Assembly: GCA_026126025.1 (NCBI GenBank)
Contig: JAHCJZ010000017.1
Location: 1-41,762 of the forward strand
Direction: 5' to 3'
Source: Bauldia sp.
Lineage (GTDB): Bacteria; Pseudomonadota; Alphaproteobacteria; Rhizobiales; Kaistiaceae
Length of the DNA stretch: 41,762 nt
The translations under genes and the position numbers were made by a program. The notes below the pieces were generated by a model. That model was not told the DNA's origin. It saw only the letters and a list, made by a program, of their open reading frames with translations, and did no database searches. Positions 13,582 through 21,875 of the stretch are shown piece by piece; position 1 is the first letter of the stretch; the number at the start of each line of letters is the position of its first letter.

Positions 13582-15201
13582 ATGGCCGTCGCGCTCGCCA
13601 GCTCCAACGACGCCGCGCCCTCCGCTGTCGAAAAGCAGCGGCAGCGCTCGCAGCAGGTGTGGAACGCCCGCTCCGGCTGGGACGCGCTGTACCGCGAGGC
13701 CTACGACCTGGTGCTGCCGAACCGCCGGCCGGGCGGGCAGGGCAAGACCAAACACGCCGTGCAGCAGATTTTCGACATGACCGGGCCGAACTCGGCCATG
13801 CACTGCGCCGGCGAAATCCAGCGGCAGATTTTCCCGGCTGCCACGCCCTTCGTCTGCGAAACCGGGCCGCTGGTGGCGTCGCGGCTGTCGGCAGACGAAA
13901 AAAAGCGCTGGGACGCCGAGCTCAACGGCGTGGCGCAGAGCGTCTATCCCTACTTCAAGGCCGGCGATTTCGACACGGCCGTGCACGAAATGTGCACCGA
14001 CCTGACCATCGGCACCGGCGTGCTCTTGCCGATGCGCGGGCCGTCGATCGAACAGCCGCTGGTGTTCATGTGCATTCCGCAGGACGAAGTGGCGGTGAGC
14101 CAGGACGCGTGGAACCGCGTCAACTACGTGTCGTGGAAACGCAAGCTCGGCCGCGAGGCGATCATCGAAGGGTTTCCCCGCGGCGTCTTCACCGACGAGT
14201 TCCGCCAGGCGGCCCGCTCGAAACCCTATGAGGAAGTCGACCTCTGGCAGGACTGGTTCCGCACGCCGTTCGGCACATGGGCGCTGGTGGTCTATCTCGA
14301 CAAGGGCGATTTCGTCGCCGGCGAGCAGTACCGCACCCAGCCGGTGGCGGTGGCGCGTTTCTACCGCCTGCCCGGCGAAGCCTATGGGCGCGGCCCCGTG
14401 CTGTTCGCGCTGCCGACCATCCGCACCGCCAACAAGGCGCAGGAACTGACCTTGAAGGCGTTCGCCATCCAGATGCTGGGCATCTGGGGCTATCGCGCCG
14501 GCGGCACCTTCAACCCCGACACGGTGCGCGTCGGGCCGGGCGAGTTCTGGCCGATGCAGTCGACCGGCGGCGTGCTCGGGCCGGACGCGATGCGGCTCGA
14601 CACGGCGAGCGGCCGCGTCGACCTCGCCCGGCTGGTGATCCCGCAGCTGCAGACGCAGATCCGCGAAGCGCTGCTGGACACCCGCATCTTCGACGACGGC
14701 GGCACGCCGCCCTCGGCCTCGGAAATGGCGCTGCGGGCTGCGCAGAACGCCAAGGTCCACCTCGGCGCCTATGGCCGCCTGAATCGCGAAACGGTCGCCG
14801 TCATCGTGCCGCGCGCCATGGAAATCCTCAACGAATGGCGGCTGCTGCCGAATTTGATGACCTTCAACGAGCTGCTGATGTCGATGTACATCAACTCGCC
14901 GATGGCGGCGGCGCTGAAAGCCGACGAGCTGTCGGCCAGCGTGAACTATTGGCAGCTCACCGCCAGCGTCGTCGGGCCGGAGCGCGTGCCGGAAAAAATC
15001 TCGGAGGCGCGGTTCCTCGATCGGGCTCGGCGCACCATGCTGGTGCCGCCCGACATCGCCACCACGCCGGAGGAAGAGAAGGCGGCGATCGCCGCGCTGC
15101 AGCAGCAGCGCGAGCTGGCGGTGCTGGCGGAAGGCACGGTGAAGGCCGCGCCGCAGATCGCCGGCGCGCTGCTGCCGCCGGCGGAGAAGATGGCGGCATG
15201 A
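13582..15201 (+). CDS. Portal protein (head-to-tail connecting protein)
   Basis: This is a 539-residue protein, normal length for T7-like portals. Typical features include WNARSGWDALYREAYDLVLPN near the start, IFDMTGPNSAMHCAGEIQRQ, the TGVLLPM strand, an F-Y-R-L-P-G-E-A-Y-G-R-G-P motif near residue 270 and an alanine-rich helical C-terminus (AAIAALQQQRELAVLAEG). Podophage connectors share the Y-G-R-G/S-P sequence. Twelve copies would form the vertex through which DNA is packaged by the terminase at 11075 and ejected. Its stop overlaps the next ATG. Confidence 0.9.
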   Translation: MAVALASSNDAAPSAVEKQRQRSQQVWNARSGWDALYREAYDLVLPNRRPGGQGKTKHAVQQIFDMTGPNSAMHCAGEIQRQIFPAATPFVCETGPLVASRLSADEKKRWDAELNGVAQSVYPYFKAGDFDTAVHEMCTDLTIGTGVLLPMRGPSIEQPLVFMCIPQDEVAVSQDAWNRVNYVSWKRKLGREAIIEGFPRGVFTDEFRQAARSKPYEEVDLWQDWFRTPFGTWALVVYLDKGDFVAGEQYRTQPVAVARFYRLPGEAYGRGPVLFALPTIRTANKAQELTLKAFAIQMLGIWGYRAGGTFNPDTVRVGPGEFWPMQSTGGVLGPDAMRLDTASGRVDLARLVIPQLQTQIREALLDTRIFDDGGTPPSASEMALRAAQNAKVHLGAYGRLNRETVAVIVPRAMEILNEWRLLPNLMTFNELLMSMYINSPMAAALKADELSASVNYWQLTASVVGPERVPEKISEARFLDRARRTMLVPPDIATTPEEEKAAIAALQQQRELAVLAEGTVKAAPQIAGALLPPAEKMAA

Positions 15202-15479
15202 ACGAGAAGCGCTGCGAAACCAACAAGGTCGGCGCTTCGGGCGAGTGCCTGGCTTGCGATGCCGAGCAAGGTGTTTCGTGCCGGTGGCCCGCATCGCGCC
15301 AGGCGATCGAACGCGCCATCGAGGACGGAAAATTTACCCGCGTTGCGCCCGGCGTGCGCGGCCGCCAGCTCAAGGAACAGCCTTCCGGGTCAGGTCGCAT
15401 CCCTGCCGAGATGTGCGGTCCCGGCGGCCGCGTTTTCCGTCACGCGTTTCTTGACGAGAGGGACAAGGATTTCTCATGA
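15198..15479 (+). CDS. Small cysteine-containing protein, 93 aa
   Basis: The start overlaps the portal stop (ATGA). The N-terminus has four cysteines, CETNKVGASGECLACDAEQG followed by V-S-C, which could bind zinc. The middle is basic (RQAIERAIEDGKFTRVAPGV). It ends with an acidic tail and its stop overlaps the next gene. No family is recognised. Expression with the head genes is inferred from coupling. Confidence 0.55.
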   Translation: MNEKRCETNKVGASGECLACDAEQGVSCRWPASRQAIERAIEDGKFTRVAPGVRGRQLKEQPSGSGRIPAEMCGPGGRVFRHAFLDERDKDFS

Positions 15480-15835
15480 CCGTCGCCTCGCAGCATCGCA
15501 TGGCGCAGGTGGAAAAGCTGCTGGCGGCGCCGCCGTCGTGGGACGAGCTGGTCCGCGAATTCGCGCCGGCGGCGGTGGCCGACCCGTTCGCGCCGGAGGA
15601 CCGGATCAAGCGCTTCCTGGCGGCGCTGTGGCAGACGGGCGACGGCCGCGCCGTGCTCGACTGGCTGTTCGCGCTGACCCTCGACGCGCCCTATCCGCAT
15701 ATCGGCCAGACCCGCGACGCGGCGGCCCTTGCCGCCAAGGCGCATGAGGCGCGCGTGGCCGTCGGCCGCGCCGTGCTCGCGGCGATCGCCGAGGGCGAGA
15801 CCCTGCTTTCACAACCGAAGGAGCCGGAATCATGA
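15476..15835 (+). CDS. Hypothetical head-region protein, 119 aa
   Basis: The protein starts MTVASQHRMAQVEKLLAAPP and contains AVADPFAPEDRIKRFLAALW followed by G-R-A-V-L-D-W-L-F-A-L-T, then a helical C-terminus. The pattern is a compact helical protein found between portal and scaffold in rhizobial podophages. The function is unknown, possibly an assembly factor. Both ends overlap neighbouring starts or stops by ATGA, and its end contains the AAGGAG ribosome site for the scaffold gene. Confidence 0.6.
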   Translation: MTVASQHRMAQVEKLLAAPPSWDELVREFAPAAVADPFAPEDRIKRFLAALWQTGDGRAVLDWLFALTLDAPYPHIGQTRDAAALAAKAHEARVAVGRAVLAAIAEGETLLSQPKEPES

Positions 15836-15979
15836 AATCTCTGCTCGAACGATATTGCCCGCGCGGGCGCCGACGATGGCGGCAGCGCCGCTGCCAGCGC
15901 AGGCGCCGGCGGGCAGCAGCCAGGCGCCGCCGCTCCTCAACGGCGGCGCCGGGCGCGGCGGCGGCGCCAGCCGGCCCCG
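15832..15979 (+). other. Frameshifted N-terminal part of the scaffold gene
   Basis: ATG 15832 has a strong AAGGAG seven bases upstream, but its frame turns within six codons to an Arg and Cys-rich nonsense sequence. The adjacent frame from about 15845 reads naturally as S-N-D-I-A-R-A-G-A-D-D-G-G and an Ala/Gly/Gln linker, and joins the scaffold frame at 15980. Removing one base between 15844 and 15850 would link the start codon to that frame. The Arg-rich part of the linker (about 15926-15965) may hide further indels. Confidence 0.55.
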
Positions 15980-16720
15980 GTGCCGCCGCCGAGCTTTGTT
16001 TATCGTCCGAGAGGACTGCCCGACACCATGTTCGGCAAGGACGATCGCGAGACCATGGACAAGATGGCGAAGGCGCTGACCGGCTACCGCCAGCGCGACG
16101 CCGCGGTGCCGGAAAGGGCCGACGCCTATTCCGCCTTCCAGCTCGACCAGGTGCCGGAGGCGATCCGGGGCCATATCGGCGACCTCGCGAAAGACCCGCT
16201 GTTCGGCAAGGTGGCGGCGGTGGCGCATGCCGAGAAAATCCCGGTGCCGGTGTTCCAGAAGCTCACCTCCGAACTTTACCGAGCGGCGCAGGAGGCCGGC
16301 ATCCTCGAGGCGCATATCGACCCGGCGGCCGAACGCACGGCGCTGCTGCCGGAGGCGGCGAAAAACCTGTCGAAGGACATGCAGGACCGCGCCATCGATG
16401 CGCGGCTCAAGCAGAACGAGGACTTCGTCAAGCTGATGACGACGCAGGGCCTCGACAAGGACGTCGCCGAACACGGCCTGCTGATGCTGATGGACACGGC
16501 CAAGGGCAACCGGCTGATCGAGTTTTTTGCCGGCAAGATGACCGGCGGCGACCGGACGCAGCCCAACACCCTGCCGGGATCGCCCGGAGGCTCGCTGACC
16601 GCCGACGGCCTGCGCGCCCGGCGGGCAATGCCGGAAAACACCCCCGGCGACCGCAAGTTCAACCAGGCGAGCTACGACGCCCTCATGGCCGACTACAAGC
16701 GGCTCTATCCCGAGGGGTAA
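15980..16720 (+). CDS. Capsid assembly scaffolding protein
   Basis: The clear coding part starts by GTG 15980 at the latest (P-P-P-S-F-V-Y-R-P-R-G-L-P). It contains the segment ETMDKMAKALTGYRQRDAAV followed by V-P-E-R-A-D-A-Y, which is diagnostic for podophage scaffold proteins. It continues with KDPLFGKVAAVAHAEKIPVP, VFQKLTSELYRA, and a flexible Gly/Ser/Pro region before a conserved end NQASYDALMADYKRLYPEG. Scaffold sits between portal and capsid as here, guides prohead assembly and then leaves. The true start is probably 15832, lost to a frameshift (see that entry). Confidence 0.75.
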   Translation: MPPPSFVYRPRGLPDTMFGKDDRETMDKMAKALTGYRQRDAAVPERADAYSAFQLDQVPEAIRGHIGDLAKDPLFGKVAAVAHAEKIPVPVFQKLTSELYRAAQEAGILEAHIDPAAERTALLPEAAKNLSKDMQDRAIDARLKQNEDFVKLMTTQGLDKDVAEHGLLMLMDTAKGNRLIEFFAGKMTGGDRTQPNTLPGSPGGSLTADGLRARRAMPENTPGDRKFNQASYDALMADYKRLYPEG

Positions 16721-16724
16721 GCCG

Positions 16725-16735
16725 CAATTGACGCG
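16725..16735 (+). promoter_or_regulatory. Late-control motif copy 2 (CAATTGACGCG), upstream of the capsid gene
   Basis: The motif matches those at 9725-9735 and 31531-31541. It begins four bases after the scaffold stop in the 153-base gap before the major capsid gene. A GC-rich imperfect hairpin follows at once (about 16736-16767). This is the only long gap inside the head genes, which fits an extra control point for the most abundant virion protein. Confidence 0.6.
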
Positions 16736-16832
16736 CGCGCGGCCGGGCGAAGCTCGGCCCGCGCAGACGAGGGTGCGACCCGGCGGCAGAGGGCTATCCT
16801 TCACCGGACCCCGAACGACCCGGCTCCATCGG

Positions 16833-16866
16833 CCCCGAGGCTGCTTTTGAGCAACCGCTAACGGGG
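16833..16866 (+). other. Nested hairpin just before the capsid start codon
   Basis: CCCCG (16833-16837) pairs with CGGGG (16862-16866), enclosing a second stem GGCTGCT/AGCAACC with one mismatch and loop TTTG. TTTT follows at 16867-16870 and the capsid ATG is at 16874. It could be an attenuator, an mRNA-stabilising 5' structure, or a translation control element. No canonical Shine-Dalgarno is seen for the capsid gene apart from the GGGG of this stem. Confidence 0.5.
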
Positions 16867-16873
16867 TTTTCCC

Positions 16874-17782
16874 ATGTCTCTCGAAGCACCGAAATTCTAC
16901 CGCGAGTCGTGGAAGGACGGCTATATCCACGCGCTCCAGACCAAGGGCCACCTGCTCGACGGCACGTCGCGTCGCGGCGACGTCAAGGCCAAGAAGGTCA
17001 AGTGGTCGATCATCAACGAAGGCAACAACGTCATCAAGCTTTCGGGCGCGCTGAAGCCGGTCGTCATGGCCTCGCAGGGCCGCGGCGTCATCGAACTCGA
17101 CCTCGACGACTACGAGACCGAGCCGGACTGGATCTTCACGCCGGACCTCGAAAAGATCGGCCCGAACGAGAAGCAGGCCAGCGAGGAATCGCTCGCCATG
17201 TCGGTCGGCCGCAAGAAGGACTGGATCCAGCTCGATGCGCTCGCGGCCTACACGGCCGACGCGGCGAGCGACCACGGCGCCGCCAATCTGCGGGTCAATC
17301 CGTTCGTCTTCGCGACGGCCAAAGCGAAAATCTTCGCCAAAGGCGGACTGGCGCCCGGCAAGGTGTATTGCGGCATCCGCTCGATCGACATGGAGCAGCT
17401 GAAGGTCTACCCGACCTTCGGCAAGGCGACGTGGCGCGGGCCGGAAGACCTGCCGCTGAAGCGGATCGCCGAGGACGCCATCACCTATAACGGCGTGCAC
17501 TACATCGTCTTCCCGGACAGCTATTTCGCCCGCTACACCCCGGACGCCGGCGACAGCTTCTACTACTACATGTGGCATGCCGACTGCATCGGCGTCGAAA
17601 GCAACTGGGGCGACATCAACACCTTCGTCCAGGTGCCGACCATGGAAGGCAATCCGTGGATGCTGAAGATCGGCTTCGGCGCGGCGGCCGTCGGCCTGCT
17701 GCGCGACGGCGTGCAGCGCATCCGGCTCGACGCCATCAGCACCGTCGACGAACACGTCGTCAAGACCAAGGAACAGGCCTGA
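16874..17782 (+). CDS. Major capsid protein
   Basis: This is a 302-residue protein in the major-capsid position after portal and scaffold. It starts MSLEAPKFYRESWKDGYIHA, has a strand-rich centre (VKWSIINEGNNVIKLSGALK, RGVIELDLDDYETEPDWIFT), and a P-domain-like part with HYIVFPDSYFARYTPDAG and YYYMWHADCIGVESNWG. Length and layout fit HK97-fold capsids of podophages. It is flanked by its own upstream motif and hairpin and a downstream hairpin (17792-17813), suggesting a separately tuned transcript. Confidence 0.8.
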   Translation: MSLEAPKFYRESWKDGYIHALQTKGHLLDGTSRRGDVKAKKVKWSIINEGNNVIKLSGALKPVVMASQGRGVIELDLDDYETEPDWIFTPDLEKIGPNEKQASEESLAMSVGRKKDWIQLDALAAYTADAASDHGAANLRVNPFVFATAKAKIFAKGGLAPGKVYCGIRSIDMEQLKVYPTFGKATWRGPEDLPLKRIAEDAITYNGVHYIVFPDSYFARYTPDAGDSFYYYMWHADCIGVESNWGDINTFVQVPTMEGNPWMLKIGFGAAAVGLLRDGVQRIRLDAISTVDEHVVKTKEQA

Positions 17783-17791
17783 CCGGCCTAA

Positions 17792-17813
17792 GCGGGCGCG
17801 TTGGCGCGCCCGC
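17792..17813 (+). terminator. GC-rich hairpin after the capsid gene, weak terminator
   Basis: GCGGGCGCG (17792-17800), loop TTGG, CGCGCCCGC (17805-17813) form a perfect 9-bp stem ten bases past the capsid stop. The tail is CTTTCCCT, with only three T residues, so it is probably a partial terminator or an mRNA 3' stabiliser. Confidence 0.65.
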
Positions 17814-17848
17814 CTTTCCCTCCATCCCCGACAACGGAGTGTCCTCCC

Positions 17849-18487
17849 ATGCCTCTCGACAAAAAGCGCACGATGACCCGCGTCGCCAGCGTCTCCTACG
17901 ACGTCAGCAAATACCGGTGCGTGCATTTCCATGCCACGCCCTCGGCCGCAGCGGTCGTGCTGGCGCCCGGCTACTTCAACGACATGCGCGGTGACCTGCA
18001 GGTCAACGACCTCATCATGGTGATCGCCAGCGCCGATGCTGTCGGCGACGCATTCAACGTGAAGGTGACGGCGGTGCCCGCCGCGCCCGGCAACGTGACC
18101 GTGCAGGCCGACACCGACGTCGCCGGCGGCGGCACCCGGGCGGTGGTGCCGACCGCCGACGGCACCGGCACCGGCGTGATCCTGCCGACCGACAAGTTCG
18201 TCGAGGCGACCAGCGGCAATGCCGACCACATCCTGACGCTGCCGCTCGCCTCCGAGGCGACGCGCGGCAAGGAAATCTGGATCTGGGTGGTGGCCGGCAC
18301 GAACTGCGAGCTGCGCACGCCGGCGGCCAGCAACCAGACCATCAACAATGTCGATGCGGACGGCACCGCCGAGGCGCTGCTGACCCATACGCAGCTCTAT
18401 GTCTGCCGCCAGCACCTCGCCACCGGCTGGCTGCTGCAGGCGATCACGGCGCTGGGCGCCGCCGCCGCCGCGATCGTGCCCGACTGA
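17849..18487 (+). CDS. Putative head decoration protein (212 aa)
   Basis: ATG 17849 has GGAG nine bases upstream. The protein is beta rich with many Ala, Gly, Thr and Val: SVSYDVSKYRCVHFHATPS, AFNVKVTAVPAAPGNVTVQA, TNCELRTPAASNQTINNVDA. It ends in a hydrophobic alanine stretch (ITALGAAAAAIVPD). Directly following the capsid gene and enclosed by two hairpins, it resembles capsid stabilising or decoration proteins. A minor head or head-fibre protein is the alternative. The family is not recognised. Confidence 0.6.
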   Translation: MPLDKKRTMTRVASVSYDVSKYRCVHFHATPSAAAVVLAPGYFNDMRGDLQVNDLIMVIASADAVGDAFNVKVTAVPAAPGNVTVQADTDVAGGGTRAVVPTADGTGTGVILPTDKFVEATSGNADHILTLPLASEATRGKEIWIWVVAGTNCELRTPAASNQTINNVDADGTAEALLTHTQLYVCRQHLATGWLLQAITALGAAAAAIVPD

Positions 18488-18500
18488 TCGTTTTGACCCC

Positions 18501-18529
18501 ACGGGGCGGCCTTTCCGGGGCCGCCCCGT
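18501..18529 (+). terminator. Strong hairpin after the decoration gene
   Basis: ACGGGGCGGCC (18501-18511) pairs perfectly over 11 bp with GGCCGCCCCGT (18519-18529). CCTTTCC follows. The T-run is short, so termination is probably partial. It sits 13 bases past the stop codon, and the tail gene starts 28 bases later. Confidence 0.7.
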
Positions 18530-18557
18530 CCTTTCCGCCGCCGAGGGGTTTCCGCCA

Positions 18558-19205
18558 ATGGCCGACGATTCCGAACTCGACAAGCCGATGATCGTCAACT
18601 GGGCGCTGGCCGAGCTCGGCATGGCTGCGAATTTCACGATCGGCGACACCACGCCGCTCAGCGACAAGGTGCGCATCTTCTGGCCGCGCGCCGTGGCGCA
18701 CTGCTTCGCCCTCGCCGACTGGACCTTCTGCCGCAAGACCTTCCGGCTGGTCCGCCTCGAGGCGGCGCCGGACACCGGCTACCGCTACCAGTTCAGCCTG
18801 CCGGGCGGGCGCATCGGCGAGCCGATGAAGCTGCTCTCCGATCCGCGCAGCGGCCGCGTGGTGCGCGACTTCCGCATCGAGGGAAACGAGCTCTCCGCCG
18901 ACGCGCCCGACGTCTGGGCTGTGTGCAAGATGGCGACCGACCTCAGCGACTGGGACATGCAGTTCGCCAATGCGTTCGCAGTGGCGCTGGCGAGCTACCT
19001 CGCCGTGCCGCTGACGCAGGACATCGAGCTCGCCGAGGCCAAGGCCGTGCAGGCCTTCGGCACACGCTCGGAAGGCGGCGCCGGCGGCCTGTTCGGCCGG
19101 CTGATCGCCCAGAACAAGGCGGCGCATCCGCCTTTCGAACCGCTCTACCAGGACGATCCGCTGACCGCCGGCCGCGCCGCGGACTGTTGGCACGGGAGGT
19201 ATTGA
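18558..19205 (+). CDS. Tail tubular protein A (T7 gp11-like head-tail adaptor)
   Basis: The protein has 215 residues, usual for gp11-type adaptors. The start IVNWALAELGMAANFTIGD matches the N-terminal helix of this family. The centre W-T-F-C-R-K-T-F-R-L and the YRYQFSLPGG strand follow, then FRIEGNELSADAPDVWAVCK and a final helical section (FANAFAVALASYLAVPL). It would form the ring beneath the portal. The stop overlaps the gp12-like gene's ATG at 19205, as in other T7-like gene orders. Confidence 0.8.
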   Translation: MADDSELDKPMIVNWALAELGMAANFTIGDTTPLSDKVRIFWPRAVAHCFALADWTFCRKTFRLVRLEAAPDTGYRYQFSLPGGRIGEPMKLLSDPRSGRVVRDFRIEGNELSADAPDVWAVCKMATDLSDWDMQFANAFAVALASYLAVPLTQDIELAEAKAVQAFGTRSEGGAGGLFGRLIAQNKAAHPPFEPLYQDDPLTAGRAADCWHGRY

Positions 19206-21325
19206 TGGTCGCGCGGCCGGCCAAACCCTTCCGCTCGGCCAATGCCGGCGAGCTGTCCGACGACGTCAAGGGCCGCGTCGACATCCAGCAGTATTATTCG
19301 GCCGGCCTGCAGTTCAGGAACATCGAGCCGGTGCCGCAATCGGGCTGGCGGCAGATGGGCGGAACGCGGCGGCTGGGCACCTGGCCGGCGGCGAGCCGGC
19401 CGCGCATGTGTGACATCCTGCTGGACGACGGCACCGCCGTCATGGCGATCGTGACTCCGGGACTGGTCGAGTTCTTCACCGACGCGGGCAAGCAGGGCGA
19501 CGTCGCCGTGCCGGCGATCACCGCCGGCATGCTGTCCGACCTCGACTTCTACGCCGAGGGCAAGACGATCGGCATCTTTCACCGCGCGCTGAAGTCGGTG
19601 CGGCTGTTCAACGACGGCGGCCCGGGCGCGTGGACGGCGGACGACTGGCCCTACGCCCCGCCGCCAGACGCCGACCTCGGCGGCGTCTATCCGATGACGG
19701 CGGACGTCTGGGAGATCGCCATACGCTGGGCGAACAACCCGACCGTCGTGCTCAACGTCACCGTCGACACCGAAACCACGCCGGCGGTGGCGCTGACCGA
19801 CGCCGGCGGCACGCGCGTGCCGGCCGAGGACGCGACCGCCGACTGGGACCTGTTCGCGGCCAATCTTGCAGCGGCGATCAACGCGCTGTCGACGGTCGCC
19901 TCCGGCGTCACGGTGTCGGCGGCAGTGCGCGAGGACAACAGCAACTATCTGCTGGTCACCTTCGGCGGCGCGGCGACCGGGCGCGAATACCAGGTCTCGG
20001 CGACCGTTTCCAACACCGCCGACGCCTCGGGCCTCGCCTACCACCGCGAGATCGGCAAGACGCAATACGAGCCGCTGTGGTCGGCCGGGCGCGGCTGGCC
20101 GGGCCATGCCTCGCTGGTGCAGGACCGCATGGCGCATGGCCGCATCGCCGCGCAGCCCGGCGCCATCGCCATGTCGCGGACGGGCGAATATTTCGACTTC
20201 GACGTTTCCGGCACCACGCCGGACGCGGCACGGCTCGACCGGCTGCGCGCGCAGACGGCCGAAACCGTCCTGATGCTGAAGGAATCGACCTTCCTGCTGG
20301 CCTTGACCGACCGCGCCGTCTACTTCGCGACGAACCGGGTGATGGAGCGCGGCCAGCCGCTCAACTTCGTGCTGGCCTCGGAGATCGGCGCGCAACCGAA
20401 CTGCCCGCCCTTCGACCTCGACGGCCAGATCTTCTACGTCGCCATCAACCCGCAGGGGCTGGCCTTCGCGCATCTGGGCGGCCGCCAGCTCTACAGCATG
20501 GTCTACAACGACGTGTCGACGAAATTCGACGCGGCCGGCGAAAGCCTGCTCGCCTCGCACCTGGTCGACAGGCTGATACGCGCGGCGCGGCAGAAGCCTG
20601 AAACCGACCTCGACGCCTCGAAAGGCTGGCTGCTGCGCACCGACGGACGGCTGGTCGCCGCGCAGATCATCAAGAACCAGAAGATCACCGGCTTCTGCCA
20701 GTGGCAGGCCGCCGGCGGCGGCATCGTGCGCGAAATCCGCGTCGACGGCCGCAACCGGCTGTGGCTGGCGGTGCAGCGCGGCGCGCTGCGCACGATCGAA
20801 CTCTACGACCAGGCGCTTTTTCTGCACGACGTGGTGACCAAGGGCGCGACCGACTTCGCCGGGGTGCTGACCGGCCTCGACAGCCACGAGGGCGCCGAGG
20901 TGTGGGCTGTGGCGCAGGGCTACGTGCTCGGGCCGTTCACGGTCGCCGGCGGCGCCATCGACCTGCGCGACGCCTATGACGGGCCGATCGTGGTGGGCCG
21001 CTGGCAGAAGCCGGTGTTCGAATCGATGCCCGAGGTGCTGGTGCGCGGCAATGACGACGTGCTGATCCGGCCCGGCCGCATCCACACCGCGCATATCAAC
21101 ATCGTCGGCACCACGTCGATCGCGGTCGGCGCCAACGGCACGCCGCCGGCCGACGTGCCGCTGCTGGACGCCGGCGACCCGGTCGACCAGGCGATGCCGG
21201 CGAAAACCAAACTGGTGACGGTGGCCGGGCTGGACGGCTGGATGACCTATCCGACGCTGACCATCACGCAGGTCAGGCCGGGGCCGCTGCGCGTCAAGGA
21301 CTATGGGCTGGAGGCAAAGCTGTAA
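19205..21325 (+). CDS. Tail tubular protein B (T7 gp12-like nozzle)
   Basis: This is a 706-residue tail protein with GGGAGG ahead of ATG 19205. The opening (RSANAGELSDDVKGRVDIQQ, YYSAGLQFRNIEPVPQSGW) is the hallmark of nozzle proteins, with G-E-L-S near the start and a G-L-R/Q-F-R-N segment. Later segments such as TAETVLMLKESTFLLALTDR and FYVAINPQGLAFAHLGGRQL are typical beta-propeller strands. It forms the tube end to which fibres attach. The stop overlaps the next gene (TAATG). Confidence 0.85.
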   Translation: MVARPAKPFRSANAGELSDDVKGRVDIQQYYSAGLQFRNIEPVPQSGWRQMGGTRRLGTWPAASRPRMCDILLDDGTAVMAIVTPGLVEFFTDAGKQGDVAVPAITAGMLSDLDFYAEGKTIGIFHRALKSVRLFNDGGPGAWTADDWPYAPPPDADLGGVYPMTADVWEIAIRWANNPTVVLNVTVDTETTPAVALTDAGGTRVPAEDATADWDLFAANLAAAINALSTVASGVTVSAAVREDNSNYLLVTFGGAATGREYQVSATVSNTADASGLAYHREIGKTQYEPLWSAGRGWPGHASLVQDRMAHGRIAAQPGAIAMSRTGEYFDFDVSGTTPDAARLDRLRAQTAETVLMLKESTFLLALTDRAVYFATNRVMERGQPLNFVLASEIGAQPNCPPFDLDGQIFYVAINPQGLAFAHLGGRQLYSMVYNDVSTKFDAAGESLLASHLVDRLIRAARQKPETDLDASKGWLLRTDGRLVAAQIIKNQKITGFCQWQAAGGGIVREIRVDGRNRLWLAVQRGALRTIELYDQALFLHDVVTKGATDFAGVLTGLDSHEGAEVWAVAQGYVLGPFTVAGGAIDLRDAYDGPIVVGRWQKPVFESMPEVLVRGNDDVLIRPGRIHTAHINIVGTTSIAVGANGTPPADVPLLDAGDPVDQAMPAKTKLVTVAGLDGWMTYPTLTITQVRPGPLRVKDYGLEAKL

Positions 21326-21874
21326 TGGGCATCCTGTTTTCCGGACTGTCGGCCCTGTTCGGCGGCGGCGGCGCGGCGGCCGGGGCGGCCGCCACGGGCG
21401 CCGCTGCGGCCGGCGCCGCCACCAGCCGTCGCGTCCGGCATTTCGATCGCCTCCATCCTGCAAGGCACGGCGACGGTGCTCGGCGTCGTCGCCTCGATCG
21501 GCGCCGGCAACGCGGAGGAGCTGGAAGCGCAGGATGCCGAGCGCGAAACGGCGCTGGAGAACCTGCAGGGCATCCAGCGGCGGGCCTCGATCAAGCGCGA
21601 GCTGGCCGAGGCCACCGGGGCGCTCAACACCGCCTATGCGGCATCGGGCGTCGACCTGTCATGGGGCACGGCGGCGGCGGCCAGGCAGGACGCCTTCCGC
21701 GACGCCGACCTTGCGCTCACCGCCGACGCCGGCACGCAGGAGGTGCGGCAGTCGCGGCTGGCCGAACGGGCAGCGAACTATCGCGCCGGGGCGAAACGGG
21801 CGCGCGCCGCCGGCATTCTCAACGGGCTGACCGGCGCCATCGGCGGCGCGTCGCCATTGCTGCAGCGGGGCTGA
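21325..21874 (+). CDS. Internal virion-type protein with an apparent frameshift
   Basis: ATG 21325 has GGAGG upstream, and the first codons give MGILFSGLSALFGGGGAAAG, a glycine/alanine start typical of small ejection proteins after the nozzle gene. Near 21421-21430 the good frame moves by one base to A-V-A-S-G-I-S-I-A-S-I-L-Q-G-T. It then runs as ELEAQDAERETALENLQGIQ, A-Y-A-A-S-G-V-D-L-S-W-G-T-A and LTADAGTQEVRQSRLAERAA to TGA 21874. The total of 550 bases is 3n+1, as expected for one inserted base. If repaired the product is about 182 residues, probably a T7 gp14-like membrane-pore or assembly factor. Confidence 0.65.
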
Positions 21875-21875
21875 C

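Noticed and set aside
13366-15294. 642-codon minus-strand open frame under the portal gene
   Set aside because: Exact antisense of a recognised portal protein; Arg/His/Gln-rich composition typical of a reverse frame.
15830-18775. 981-codon minus-strand open frame under scaffold, capsid and decoration genes
   Set aside because: Its length comes from stop-codon scarcity at high GC. The plus-strand genes have ribosome sites and family motifs, while this product has none.
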